Positions 44,419 to 53,431 of a DNA stretch of 64,000 nt are shown piece by piece. The position numbers and the translations under genes are program-made. The notes beneath the pieces are model-generated. The model was not told the origin of the DNA, ran no database searches, and saw nothing but the letters and a program-made list of their open reading frames with translations. Every line of letters starts with the position of its first letter. Within the stretch, counting starts at the first letter, position 1. This stretch comes from PCC-6802 sp943367755 (GTDB taxonomy: Bacteria > Cyanobacteriota > Cyanobacteriia > Pseudanabaenales > Pseudanabaenaceae): NCBI GenBank assembly GCA_943367755.1, contig CALRKB020000005.1, forward strand, positions 94,862 to 158,861, read 5' to 3'.

Positions 44419-45558
44419 ATGAACTACAAAATCAGACAGCAACTATCGGATATTGGCAAACGATCTCTTAAGCGTTTAACTAACATCGATGATGTGCGAT
44501 CGCCGATCGTAATATCCTTTATTGTGTTGGTAGTTCTAGAATTCTCTACACCTCCAGACTACGTATTTGGATATCTCTACACAGGAGTAATTCTACTGTC
44601 AAGATGGCATATTGGTCGCAGAGCAACTTTTGGGATTTCAGTTGCCGCCATAGTTCTGACCATCTCGAATCTATGGATTACCAGCGGGCAATATGCGATC
44701 GCTCCATCTACAATTGCCAATCGCATAATTGCGGCCTGCGCTCTAGCGGTGACCAGCATTCTCAGTGATTCGCTTTGGAATGCTTACCGCCGCAATCGCG
44801 ATTATGAAGAAACCTTCGCGCAAAAAGATGCTCAACTCCGCGCTCAAGCTCAGCTAGCACAAGTAAGAGAAGACTTTGCTGCAACTCTAGCTCATGATTT
44901 AAAAACACCATTACTAGGAGCGATCGCCACCTTGGAATCTTTAAAACAGGGCAAATTTGGCGAAATCTCGCTTGCACAAGATCGGGTACTGACAGTGATG
45001 GAGCGCAGTCACCATAATACGCTCCAAATGGTACAGATGCTACTCGATATCTATCACAATGATGTGAATGGCCTGCAATTGCGTCCGATCGCAGTAAATC
45101 TCGTTGATTTGACCAAAGAAGTAATCGCCACACTGACTAATTTAGCTGCAAGTCGCCAGGTAGAAATCATTCTCCAGACTACCTCAGAACAGTCTGGTGT
45201 TTGGGTGACCGGAGATGCCCTACAATTGCAGCGAGTACTTGCCAATTTGCTGGTGAATGCAATTAACCACACACTTAGGGGTGGGAATGTTTGCATTGAA
45301 ATGGAACTCGATCCAAATTTTGCTGATAAGCCACCACAATGCCTAGTCAGAATCATTGATAGCGGGCCAGGAATTACACCTGAGGAATTGCCCCATTTGT
45401 TTGAACGATTTTACCAAGGAGAAAGCGATCGCCAGGCCTTGGGAGTAGGTCTGGGACTTTATCTCAGTCGTCAGATTATAGAAGCTCATGGTGGCACGAT
45501 TTGGGTAGAGAATCGGTTGCCCCGTGGTGCCATATTTAGTTTTAGAATCCCTGCATAG
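44419..45558 (+). CDS. Membrane histidine kinase divergent from kdp
   Basis: The 379-residue kinase has four predicted membrane helices within residues 28-118 (IVISFIVLVVLEFS, YLYTGVILLSRW, FGISVAAIVLTISNL, IIAACALAVTSILSD). A short coiled coil follows, then a HisKA box with His159 (TLAHDLKTPLLGAI) and a HATPase_c domain with N, G1 and G2 motifs (NLLVNAINHT, DSGPGI, VGLGLYLSRQIIEAHGG). No PAS or GAF domain is seen. It is followed 51 bp later by a NarL-type regulator. The four-helix sensor recalls the membrane part missing from the short KdpD, but a direct partnership is inference. Confidence 0.9.
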   Translation: MNYKIRQQLSDIGKRSLKRLTNIDDVRSPIVISFIVLVVLEFSTPPDYVFGYLYTGVILLSRWHIGRRATFGISVAAIVLTISNLWITSGQYAIAPSTIANRIIAACALAVTSILSDSLWNAYRRNRDYEETFAQKDAQLRAQAQLAQVREDFAATLAHDLKTPLLGAIATLESLKQGKFGEISLAQDRVLTVMERSHHNTLQMVQMLLDIYHNDVNGLQLRPIAVNLVDLTKEVIATLTNLAASRQVEIILQTTSEQSGVWVTGDALQLQRVLANLLVNAINHTLRGGNVCIEMELDPNFADKPPQCLVRIIDSGPGITPEELPHLFERFYQGESDRQALGVGLGLYLSRQIIEAHGGTIWVENRLPRGAIFSFRIPA

Positions 45559-45609
45559 TTAGCGATCGGTATATGTTTGGTAGCATAGTCATAAATTCCG
45601 CTAGACATA

Positions 45610-46290
45610 ATGACTGATACTCTCCGAGTTCTTTTGGTTGAAGATGATGAACTGTTTCGTCTGGGTCTACGAGTTAGGCTGCAACAAGAAGCCAAGCTAG
45701 AGATCGTGGGAGAAGCAACTGATGGTGAAACTGCAGTAGAAATGGCAAAACAATTAGCACTTGATGTGGTGCTGTTAGATATTGGGTTGCCGGGAATTGG
45801 CGGTTTAGAAGCGTGTCGGCAAATTAAACAACATAAGCCTGAGTTGCCAATTCTCGTCCTGACTTCGCGCTTCCAAAAGTCCTTGATTGCCCGACTGATT
45901 GAAGCTGGGGTACAGGGATATTGCATGAAAGGAATTGAGGCAAAAGCTCTCATTCTGGCAATTCGTTCTGTGGCAATGGGAGCATCCTGGTGGGATCGGC
46001 CTGTAACTACAGAGATTAGATCGGCTTTTCAAATATCCCAATCCGATTTGATACCTACCTCAGAAGTCGCAAATGGCAGCAACCTTCTAACAAAGCGAGA
46101 ACAGGAAATTCTCACTTTGATGGCAGAGGGGAAGAATAATCATGAAATTGCCGATGCCCTCTATATCTCTCCTGGGACGGTGCGAGTACACGTACATGCC
46201 ATTCTGCATAAGCTAGAAGTACGCGATCGCACCCAAGCAGTGATCGTGGCCTTACAAAATAATCTCATTCCCAGCAATCTACCTCAGTAA
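45610..46290 (+). CDS. NarL/FixJ-type response regulator
   Basis: The 226-residue protein has a receiver domain with Asp57 as phosphate acceptor (VLLDIGLPGIGG), the conserved acidic pair EDD at 11-13 and Lys near FQKSLIARL. It also has a LuxR-type helix-turn-helix at about 160-220 (LLTKREQEILTLMAEGKNNH, then YISPGTVRVHVHAILHKL). It is co-oriented and close to the kinase gene, so they form a two-component pair. Unlike KdpE it is not of the OmpR type. Targets are unknown; the divergent kdp operon is an obvious candidate. Confidence 0.92.
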   Translation: MTDTLRVLLVEDDELFRLGLRVRLQQEAKLEIVGEATDGETAVEMAKQLALDVVLLDIGLPGIGGLEACRQIKQHKPELPILVLTSRFQKSLIARLIEAGVQGYCMKGIEAKALILAIRSVAMGASWWDRPVTTEIRSAFQISQSDLIPTSEVANGSNLLTKREQEILTLMAEGKNNHEIADALYISPGTVRVHVHAILHKLEVRDRTQAVIVALQNNLIPSNLPQ

Positions 46291-46328
46291 TCATCTCTAT
46301 CAAAATCCGTAAGATCCAGATATTCTGA

Positions 46329-46769
46329 ATGCTAAATAGTTTCGATCTAAATCAAAAAAACATGCTGCCTAGATTGCATCACCATCATACGTCTATTCGC
46401 ACGGCTGACATTTTTGCCGCGATCGCCTTTTACGAAAAACTGGGCTTTGAGGTGGAGACGCGATTTACAGCAGGCATTACGCTAGCTTGCTGGATGGTTG
46501 GCGCAGGAACGCACCTGGAACTGATCGCGATCCCCGAACCAAAGCCTGCACCTGACTGCTTTAGTGATGAGCACTATGTCGGCTACTACCACCTATCTTT
46601 TCATGTCGAAGATCTAGACCTGTTACTCAAACAACTCGTAGAAGACTTGGGCAGACTAAAACTACTCTTACCACCCACAGTGCAACAGATCGGAGATCGC
46701 AATTACAAGGTAGCGTTCATTGCTGACCCAGATGGTCTCCCAATTGAGCTAATGCAACCATTGCCGTAA
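46329..46769 (+). CDS. VOC (glyoxalase/dioxygenase) family protein
   Basis: The 146-residue protein has two beta-alpha-beta-beta-beta modules. The first begins HHTSIRTADIFAAIAFYEKL with LGFEVETRF, and the second begins YHLSFHVEDLDLLLKQL and ends FIADPDGLPIELMQP. Metal ligands are probably the His and Glu in these modules (HLELI, IELM). The family includes lactoylglutathione lyase and extradiol dioxygenases; the substrate is unknown. The true start may be the ATG at 46362 (MLPRLHHHH), which removes an unconserved 11-residue tail. Confidence 0.85.
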   Translation: MLNSFDLNQKNMLPRLHHHHTSIRTADIFAAIAFYEKLGFEVETRFTAGITLACWMVGAGTHLELIAIPEPKPAPDCFSDEHYVGYYHLSFHVEDLDLLLKQLVEDLGRLKLLLPPTVQQIGDRNYKVAFIADPDGLPIELMQPLP

Positions 46770-46793
46770 AAATCACAATATTATTAAGTATAT

Positions 46794-47147
46794 TTAAGCC
46801 GCACTTAACTGAATAGAGGTCACGTCATCCTCTTCATCCAAAGCCAACCCATCGCGACAATCATAAATCTCAAATAGTCGATGCATAGACGTGATTTCAA
46901 ATAAAACCTTAACTTGGGGACTAAGCGAACATACAGCTACGCCAATCCCATGGGGCTTTAACGTTCTAAGTAAGCACACCAGTACCCTTAGACCACGGCT
47001 ATCCATAAAAGTGACATCACGCATATTAATAAGTAAAGTAGCTATACCATCTTTAATCGCTGCCGTTGCTGCGCGATCGATAGAGCTGCTGCAGTTTAGA
47101 TCGAATATGCCAGAGAGCTTTAGCTCTTTAATAACAGTAGAACTCAT
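46794..47147 (-). CDS. STAS-domain anti-sigma-factor antagonist
   Basis: The 117-residue single STAS domain carries the phosphorylatable Ser50 in MRDVTFMDSRGLRVLVCLLR. These proteins bind and release anti-sigma kinases and are switched by Ser phosphorylation. In cyanobacteria, similar proteins also act in partner-switching signalling for motility and stress. No kinase or phosphatase gene is adjacent. The C-terminus is acidic (ALDEEDDVTSIQ). It lies convergent to the VOC gene and divergent from hemL. Confidence 0.9.
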   Translation of the reverse strand: MSSTVIKELKLSGIFDLNCSSSIDRAATAAIKDGIATLLINMRDVTFMDSRGLRVLVCLLRTLKPHGIGVAVCSLSPQVKVLFEITSMHRLFEIYDCRDGLALDEEDDVTSIQLSAA

Positions 47148-47510
47148 AAGTACCTCTTATATTAAGATCCCATAGTGAGGACAAGTACTTAGAAGGTTGT
47201 TTGTGCAGAAGCGTTCAAGTGGGGGGGTATTTTTTTGTTTTCCCATGTCAACTTTTGTTTTTCTTCCTTCTACGATAGTTTCTAAATTCATAGCTCCTGC
47301 GTTTATTGTACAGACAGCATTTGTTGATTGACAGTGTGTAAAAGTGATAAAAAGTGTGATGTCGATCGCTGCCAAAGCCATGGGTCAGAGCGCACCCATC
47401 CCTAGTCGGTTGTCAATTTTGTAAAACAACGTTAAGAAACAGGTATTTTTGCGACCGCATGTCCGCACATCAAGCTAAATTGAGCAAGAGAAGAAAACTA
47501 AGTTAGCAAT
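47148..47510. other. Intergenic region between the STAS gene and hemL
   Basis: The 363 bases separate divergent genes and should hold both promoters. A seven-G run next to a seven-T run lies near 47219-47235. No gene or strong hairpin was recognised and no promoter could be fixed. Confidence 0.5.
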
Positions 47511-48812
47511 ATGGTCGCCCAAATCTTTAATACAACGAAATCACAACAAGTATTTGCCAAGGCAAAAGACTTAATGCCTGGTGGCGTTAGCTCACCTGTA
47601 CGTGCATTCAAATCTGTAGGCGGCGAACCCATAGTATTCGATCGCGTTGAGGGTGCCTATGCTTGGGATATAGACGGCAATAAATATATTGACTATGTTG
47701 GTAGCTGGGGGCCAGCGATTGTTGGTCACAGCCACCCAGAGGTAATCGCAGCATTGCAGCAAGCCTTAACTAAAGGCACCAGTTTTGGCGCTCCTTGTGT
47801 CTTAGAAAACGTGTTGGCAGAAATGGTAATTGAGGCCGTGCCGAGTATAGAAATGGTGCGCTTCGTTAATTCTGGGACAGAAGCTTGTATGTCAGTGCTA
47901 CGTCTGATGCGAGCATATACTGGTCGCGAGAAAATCGTCAAATTTGAGGGCTGCTATCACGGTCATGCCGATATGTTCCTGGTCCAGGCTGGATCGGGTG
48001 TTGCGACCTTAGGATTACCTGATTCGCCGGGCGTACCTAAATCTACTGCTGCTAGTACGCTTACAGCACCATATAACGATTTAGCCGCAGTTAAAGCCTT
48101 ATTTGAAGCGAATCCTGGCGAAATTGCGGGCATTATTCTGGAGCCAGTGGTGGGTAACGCAGGCTGTATCTTGCCACAACCAGGATTTCTTGCCGGTCTC
48201 AAGGAAATTGCCCATACTCATGGTGCCTTGCTGGTATTTGATGAAGTGATGACTGGCTTTCGCATTGCCTATGGTGGGGCTCAAGCCAAATTTGGTGTTA
48301 CCCCCGATTTAACTACGCTCGGTAAAGTGATTGGTGGCGGGTTGCCCGTTGGTGCCTACGGCGGCAGGCGCGAAATCATGGAAATGGTTGCCCCTGCTGG
48401 CCCCATGTACCAGGCAGGCACTTTATCAGGTAACCCCCTAGCCATGACCGCGGGAATTAAAACCCTGGAAATCCTAAAGCGCCCTGGTAGCTATGAGTAT
48501 CTCGAAAAAATTACCAAAACTCTAGCAGATGGCATGCTAGCGATCGCCCACGAAACAGGACATGCGGCAACTGGTAACCAGCTTAGCGCCATGTTTGGTA
48601 TGTTTTTCACAGACAAACAGGTAAATAACTATGCCGATGCCAAAACTAGCGACCTGAAGAAGTTTAGCCAATTCCACCGTGGCATGTTAGAGCATGGCGT
48701 TTATCTAGCTCCATCTCAATTTGAGGCCGGATTTACGGCGCTAGCGCATGGAGATGCAGAAATCGCTGCGACCTTAGATGCTACCCGTGCCGTCTTATCT
48801 CAAATCAAATAG
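47511..48812 (+). CDS. hemL: Glutamate-1-semialdehyde 2,1-aminomutase
   Basis: The 433-residue PLP enzyme of the class III aminotransferase fold has LMPGGVSSPVRAFKSVGGEP at the N-terminus, SWGPAIVGHSHP, RFVNSGTEACMSVLRLMRAY, FDEVMTGFRIAYGG, and the PLP Lys in TTLGKVIGGGLPVGAYGG. It converts glutamate-1-semialdehyde to 5-aminolevulinate, the first committed step for haem, chlorophyll and bilins. hemE lies 1.3 kb downstream on the opposite strand. A typical length and ATG start. Confidence 0.97.
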   Translation: MVAQIFNTTKSQQVFAKAKDLMPGGVSSPVRAFKSVGGEPIVFDRVEGAYAWDIDGNKYIDYVGSWGPAIVGHSHPEVIAALQQALTKGTSFGAPCVLENVLAEMVIEAVPSIEMVRFVNSGTEACMSVLRLMRAYTGREKIVKFEGCYHGHADMFLVQAGSGVATLGLPDSPGVPKSTAASTLTAPYNDLAAVKALFEANPGEIAGIILEPVVGNAGCILPQPGFLAGLKEIAHTHGALLVFDEVMTGFRIAYGGAQAKFGVTPDLTTLGKVIGGGLPVGAYGGRREIMEMVAPAGPMYQAGTLSGNPLAMTAGIKTLEILKRPGSYEYLEKITKTLADGMLAIAHETGHAATGNQLSAMFGMFFTDKQVNNYADAKTSDLKKFSQFHRGMLEHGVYLAPSQFEAGFTALAHGDAEIAATLDATRAVLSQIK

Positions 48813-48920
48813 TTCGCAAAGCACGCGAAATCTCGTAGGGGTAGTGCCTCTGTGCCTGCCCCAAACCAATTGGGATCATTACGAGGGGATTATCCCTTGG
48901 ATCTTCAAGGAGCGCAAAGA

Positions 48921-49868
48921 TTAAATTTCCGCAAGTAGGCTGGCGATATTGGAGTACTTCGAGGTAAGGCCAAAACTTTCGGGACTAACTACGTCATAGG
49001 TAAAGTGGCGCTGTTTTATACAAAGTTGATCCCAGGCAGCCACCTTGATATTAAATACTTTGATCAAGATATTGACTAAAGTTGGTGTGAGATCGAATTG
49101 CCAGCCGACTCGTTTATTCAGATATGCACAGGCTTCCCGTACCGCTTGATTGACAGTTAGGCGTGGTGCTCCTAAAACTAAGCGTGTTGGTAAGCAATCG
49201 CATAGTAAGGGCTTTTCTGCCGTTAACAAATAAGTAATTACTTGAGCAATGTCAGCCCCGTGCACGAAATGGAAACTGCCATCGGCCTTTAGGCACTTAA
49301 TCAGATTAATGTAACTTGCTACTTCTTTCAGACCTGATGATAGGTGTGAATAGGGCTTTGTTTTGCCATCACCACCAAATACCAGGGTGGGGAATACGGT
49401 AATCAGGCGATCGCGAATTGGTAAATTCTCTAACTTTTGCAGACAGGCGTGCTTGGAGCGAATATAGTCTGTGCCAATTGTTTCCGCCTCTTTCAGGATC
49501 TGGTTGTGTTCGTCGAGAATGCTCGCTGTGGAAAAGTAGATCGCCCGCTCGCACACCTGTGGATCTAGCGACTCAAATAGCTCAACGGTTTTATAGACAT
49601 TGGTTTCAAATACCTCCACAGTCCCCCCCCATGCTGCTGCTGCACTGATCGCGTAGTTCATCGTCGGCAGCAGTTCCTTGAAGTAGGACATATCCTGCAT
49701 CCCTCCTTCAATGATGGTGATACCAGGACGAATTTTGGTATCGACCTTGAGCTTATGGCGGTTTCGCAAGAGCAGAAATAGTTCGTAGTCAGTATTTTGG
49801 ATCAAGGACTCGATCATGTAATGCCCAACACAGCCACTAGCGCCAGTGATGAAAACCCGTTTAGTCAT
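48921..49868 (-). CDS. NAD(P)-dependent epimerase/dehydratase (extended SDR)
   Basis: The 315-residue Rossmann protein has the nucleotide loop FITGASGCVGHYMI, the Ser/Tyr-Lys type active site STASILDEH and TDYIRSKHACLQKLE (YxxxK), and FPTLVFGGDG with HFVHGADIAQVITYL as the substrate side. It belongs to the extended SDR class that modifies sugar nucleotides or lipid-linked groups. No clear substrate can be named. Being between hemL and hemE could suggest a link to pigment biology, but that is only position. Confidence 0.85.
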   Translation of the reverse strand: MTKRVFITGASGCVGHYMIESLIQNTDYELFLLLRNRHKLKVDTKIRPGITIIEGGMQDMSYFKELLPTMNYAISAAAAWGGTVEVFETNVYKTVELFESLDPQVCERAIYFSTASILDEHNQILKEAETIGTDYIRSKHACLQKLENLPIRDRLITVFPTLVFGGDGKTKPYSHLSSGLKEVASYINLIKCLKADGSFHFVHGADIAQVITYLLTAEKPLLCDCLPTRLVLGAPRLTVNQAVREACAYLNKRVGWQFDLTPTLVNILIKVFNIKVAAWDQLCIKQRHFTYDVVSPESFGLTSKYSNIASLLAEI

Positions 49869-50106
49869 TATGTTTATGTCTGAGAATGGCGATCGCTTGT
49901 ATATTTTGACATCGAAACATCGTATCCCCGCCAGAAGTCAAAAATTCGACTACCCCACGAGGAAATCATGTTTCATGTCGAAAAGCTATATAAGAAATGG
50001 TGAATTCGCATATGGAGGAATGGTGGGGGCGGTGACTCCCCGCCCTCTTCCGTGTCCGCGCCGTATCTATGTGTCCCGCCCTCTGACTACAGATGATTGT
50101 GATTGG

Positions 50107-51141
50107 TTAGAAATTAAAACTCTTCACCGTATCAAAGAAGAATCTGGCGTTCTCCTCAGGGGTATTCGACAAGATGCCGTGCCCCAAGTTCATAATGTGA
50201 CCCGTCTTGCCCGCTTTCTCAATAATTTCTAGAATGCGATCGCGAATATATGGCTGTGGCCCAAACAACACGCAAGGATCGAGGTTCCCCTGCACGGCAA
50301 CATTACCCAATTTGGCTCTGGCTTCTGCCATATCCACTGTCCAATCAAGACTGATAATATCAACACCTGACTTGGGCATGCGATCAAGAATGCCGGCACT
50401 GCCATTGATGTAAAGAATCAGCGGTGTATCCGGGTGAGTAGCTTTAACATCGTCGACAATCATTTTCTCGTAGGGCAACGCAAATGTCTCGTAATCGGTA
50501 GGGCTGAGTTGCCCTGCCCACGAATCAAACAGTTGCACAATTTGAGCACCGCAATCAATTTGAAAGCGCACATAGTTAGCAATCGATTTCGCCAGTTTGG
50601 TTAAAAACTTGTGCAGCATCTGTGGCTCAGAATATGCCATCGCCTTGATGATCGTGTAATCCTTAGAGCTTTTACCCTCAATCGCATAGGCAGCCAGCGT
50701 CCAAGGTGAACCAACAAACCCCAACAAAGTTGCCTGATCTTTGATTTCGTGCTTTAAGGTAGTCAGGATCTTTTTGATAAAGGGCAAGGCTGTTTCAGGA
50801 TCTAACTCTTGCAAAGCATCAATCTGAGCTTGCGTGCGAATGGGCGGATCGATGATCGGCCCACGGCTTTCAATGATCTCGAACTCAATCCCCATACCTG
50901 GTAGTGGTGTGAGGATATCGGAAAACATGATCACACCATCTGGGTGAAAAGCACGAAATGGTTGTAAAGAGATCTCGATCGCCAGTTCAGGAATTTCCGA
51001 ACGTTCGCGAAACGTAGGATATTTCTGACGTAGGTCTCGATAAACCTGCATATAGCGACCTGCTTGTCGCATCATCCATACAGGTGGACGATCTAGTTCT
51101 TCGCCCCGTGCAGCCCTGAGTAGGCGGTCATTACCTCCCAT
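50107..51141 (-). CDS. hemE: Uroporphyrinogen decarboxylase
   Basis: The 344-residue enzyme matches the family from end to end: RPPVWMMRQAGRYMQVYRDL, PDGVIMFSDILTPL with the catalytic Asp, GFVGSPWTLAAYAIEGKSSK, VQLFDSWAGQLSPTDYETFA, and the late MNLGHGILSNTPEENARFF. It removes four carboxyl groups from uroporphyrinogen III to give coproporphyrinogen III. It begins with ATG. With hemL nearby it forms a loose tetrapyrrole cluster, although the strands differ. Confidence 0.97.
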   Translation of the reverse strand: MGGNDRLLRAARGEELDRPPVWMMRQAGRYMQVYRDLRQKYPTFRERSEIPELAIEISLQPFRAFHPDGVIMFSDILTPLPGMGIEFEIIESRGPIIDPPIRTQAQIDALQELDPETALPFIKKILTTLKHEIKDQATLLGFVGSPWTLAAYAIEGKSSKDYTIIKAMAYSEPQMLHKFLTKLAKSIANYVRFQIDCGAQIVQLFDSWAGQLSPTDYETFALPYEKMIVDDVKATHPDTPLILYINGSAGILDRMPKSGVDIISLDWTVDMAEARAKLGNVAVQGNLDPCVLFGPQPYIRDRILEIIEKAGKTGHIMNLGHGILSNTPEENARFFFDTVKSFNF

Positions 51142-51435
51142 AATTAAATATTTCCTATATAAATTTCAACTTTATGTTCTAAAAGTAAATGCTGAAGCAC
51201 TTCAAAGGATTCGTATTCGCTCCAAAGAGCTTTATGCTCGACACTTCCTGCCATACTGTATTGGATATATTACCACTTTGGGGCTTTTATCCAGATTGAT
51301 ATACTGGCCAGAACCCATAGTCTATGGCAATCAATGGGACAAAATGCAAGTCTGTAGATTTTTTAAGATATATTATGAACATTAAAGATTCATAAATCTA
51401 TGGTTCCATAATCTCAAGTGTTAGCTAAGTAAGTT

Positions 51436-51822
51436 GTGAATAACGAAGGATTAAGTACGGTTGCCCCTCCGCAGCAATCACCGCAGCAATATGCTCGGTT
51501 GGCAATTATCGTAGTGTTTCTATGCTGCCTCATTGCCTTAGCTATTTACATCAGACCCCAGGCTGACGCCTACACAAAATCAGTCCTATCTCTATCCGGC
51601 GATCCTGCTAAGGGCAGATCTATATTCGTAATGAACTGTGTTGATTGTCATGGCAAGTGGGCAGCTGGAAAGGTAGGGCCCAGTTTGAGGGGAGTATCTG
51701 ATCGCCTATCTAAGGTAAGACTTATTGACCAGGTTGTCAGTGGCAAGACGCCACCGATGCCCCAGTTTCAACCACAACCGCAAGAGATGGCCGATCTCCT
51801 GAGCTATCTAGAACAGCTTTAG
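51436..51822 (+). CDS. cytM: Membrane-anchored c-type cytochrome (CytM-like)
   Basis: The 128-residue protein has one N-terminal membrane helix (LAIIVVFLCCLIALAIYI, residues 22-39) that looks like an uncleaved anchor, then one haem site CVDCH at residues 68-72 with the axial Met probably in PPMPQF. The layout fits cytochrome cM, a low-abundance cyanobacterial cytochrome that tunes respiration and chlorophyll synthesis. The start is a GTG at 51436; no ATG is available upstream of the helix. Other small anchored cytochromes cannot be excluded. Confidence 0.7.
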   Translation: MNNEGLSTVAPPQQSPQQYARLAIIVVFLCCLIALAIYIRPQADAYTKSVLSLSGDPAKGRSIFVMNCVDCHGKWAAGKVGPSLRGVSDRLSKVRLIDQVVSGKTPPMPQFQPQPQEMADLLSYLEQL

Positions 51823-51884
51823 CAGACAGTTTGGCAAAGCGAAACCCATCCTACGAATTTTCCAGGATTCTCGAAAACCAGCAT

Positions 51885-52352
51885 TTAGCGTTTAATGTAC
51901 TTGACAAAGATTTCATCCCTATCGTCGTCGTCATCGTCATCATCGTCGTCATCCTGCAACTTAGTCCTGCGGTCTGAAGGCGAGCGGGGATAGGGAGTAG
52001 TATAGCTATCCTCCACTTCCTCCTCTTTTACCTGCGATCGCCTTGGCTCTTTAGGTTCGGTATCCTTATCATTGGTTGTACTGTCATCACTATTAACAGC
52101 ATCAGCATTGCGGCGACTCAGCCAGTTAGCAATGGAGTTAGCGATCGCGGCCGCAATCGCCCCACTCAGAAATGCAGCTAGGATGGCGAGGCTGAGTGGT
52201 ATGGGAATCGTCGATCGCCCCAGAAAGTAGATTGACACCAGGGGTTGAAGGTTCTGGAGCAATATCGCCGCTATACAGGCGATCACCACCGCTACCAAAA
52301 TCAGGCGAGCGATCGGTAAGGGTTGACTGAAATTTTCAGGATCGTTATTCAT
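51885..52352 (-). CDS. LapA-like (DUF1049) membrane protein with poly-Asp tail
   Basis: The 155-residue protein has two membrane helices (LILVAVVIACIAAILLQNLQ and LAILAAFLSGAIAAAIANSI) in the LapA/DUF1049 arrangement. A long polar C-terminus follows, containing a run of eleven Asp coded by mixed GAC/GAT triplets (51921-51954). LapA-type proteins take part in lipopolysaccharide assembly in other bacteria, but for cyanobacteria this is uncertain. The ATG overlaps the ubiX stop by four bases, so they are co-translated. Confidence 0.72.
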   Translation of the reverse strand: MNNDPENFSQPLPIARLILVAVVIACIAAILLQNLQPLVSIYFLGRSTIPIPLSLAILAAFLSGAIAAAIANSIANWLSRRNADAVNSDDSTTNDKDTEPKEPRRSQVKEEEVEDSYTTPYPRSPSDRRTKLQDDDDDDDDDDDRDEIFVKYIKR

Positions 52353-52999
52353 GGGTGACTTCTACCCTGCCAGCGTTGAATCAGATCGGAGTCAATGTCT
52401 AGTTGGTCGAACGCGCGTGCTACGACAAAATCCACCAGATCTTCAATGGTCTGGGGCTGGTGATACCAAGCGGGGATGGCGGGGACAATGCGCGCGCCTG
52501 CTTCGGCCAGGGCGGTGAGGTTACGGAGATGAATCAAACTAAATGGGGTTTCTCTAGGGACAACCACTAGTTTACGCCCTTCTTTGATATGCACGTCGGC
52601 GGCACGTTCCAGTAAATCTGAACTTAAGCCCTGCGCAATTTTGGCAACGGTTGCCATGCTACAGGGAATGACCACCATACCCAAAGTCCGAAACGATCCG
52701 CTGGCAATATTGGCTCCGACATCAGACCAGGCATGACAGTTAAGGTAGCCGCCATTTTCCTCACAGCGATCACGCCAAAACTGCTCTTGTTGTTTGGGAT
52801 TGGCTGGCATGGCAATTTCATTTTCCGATTGCCATACCATAATTGCCGCTTTCGAAGCAACTAGTTCGACATGATAGCCATTGGCCAGAAGGAATTTTAG
52901 CGATCGCACGGCATAGATCATGCCCGATGCACCTGACACTCCAATTGCGATCGGGCGACTTTTGGTGATATTGATTGCACCATTTATTTCATTACTCAT
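52349..52999 (-). CDS. ubiX: Flavin prenyltransferase UbiX
   Basis: The 216-residue flavoprotein matches UbiX: AIGVSGASGMIYAVRSLKFL at the N-terminus, GSFRTLGMVVIPCSMATVAK for the FMN-prenyl site, ERAADVHIKEGRKLVVVPRE, and IVPAIPAWYHQPQTIEDLVD. UbiX makes prenylated FMN, the cofactor of UbiD decarboxylases used in plastoquinone synthesis. It is coupled to the downstream LapA-like gene. A small possible gene lies about 110 bp upstream on the same strand. Confidence 0.94.
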   Translation of the reverse strand: MSNEINGAINITKSRPIAIGVSGASGMIYAVRSLKFLLANGYHVELVASKAAIMVWQSENEIAMPANPKQQEQFWRDRCEENGGYLNCHAWSDVGANIASGSFRTLGMVVIPCSMATVAKIAQGLSSDLLERAADVHIKEGRKLVVVPRETPFSLIHLRNLTALAEAGARIVPAIPAWYHQPQTIEDLVDFVVARAFDQLDIDSDLIQRWQGRSHP

Positions 53000-53112
53000 T
53001 GCGATCGCTTCCTATTACCATCAATCTCTCCGCTAATTACACTGCCTATTTCCAACACTTTTTTCCATAAGTTTAGTCGCCAACAGAGTTAACTACGCTA
53101 AACCTGACGGTG

Positions 53113-53268
53113 TCAGATAGGGACTTCTGCCGACACTTTGTTAAACGATCGGGGACGTTCTCCCAGTTTCAACCACATTCTGCGCACCCGAATTAATTGA
53201 GGGCGATTCATTTTCAGAGCAGAAACCCGTCGTTGTAGCTCGATAGGAATCTGCAACCTAAGATGCAT
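53113..53268 (-). CDS. Putative 51-residue basic protein upstream of ubiX
   Basis: The frame from the ATG at 53268 to the TGA at 53113 encodes a basic, helical peptide of 51 residues. It includes LQIPIELQRRVSALKMNRPQ and LIRVRRMWLKLGERPRS. The composition (many Arg/Lys, one Trp, no stop-rich look) suggests real coding rather than chance. No standard family was recognised. It is on the same strand as ubiX and may be co-transcribed. No convincing ribosome-binding site was seen, so confidence is moderate. Confidence 0.4.
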   Translation of the reverse strand: MHLRLQIPIELQRRVSALKMNRPQLIRVRRMWLKLGERPRSFNKVSAEVPI

Positions 53269-53431
53269 TTCTGCAATAATCTTTGTCTGAAAAGGGTTTC
53301 ATGACTTTTTGTGCACCATAAGGGGAATTAGTTTAAACTTCAGGGGTACCCCTCTCAGTCGAATATTTGTTCATTGCCTATTAAGGGTCGCTATACATAG
53401 CTTGTCATTACATAAATTCCCCAAAAATACT

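Noticed and set aside
49846..50232. 128-codon plus-strand frame over the hemE gene end
   Set aside because: It overlaps real hemE coding and the epimerase start on the other strand, and reads as shadow sequence.
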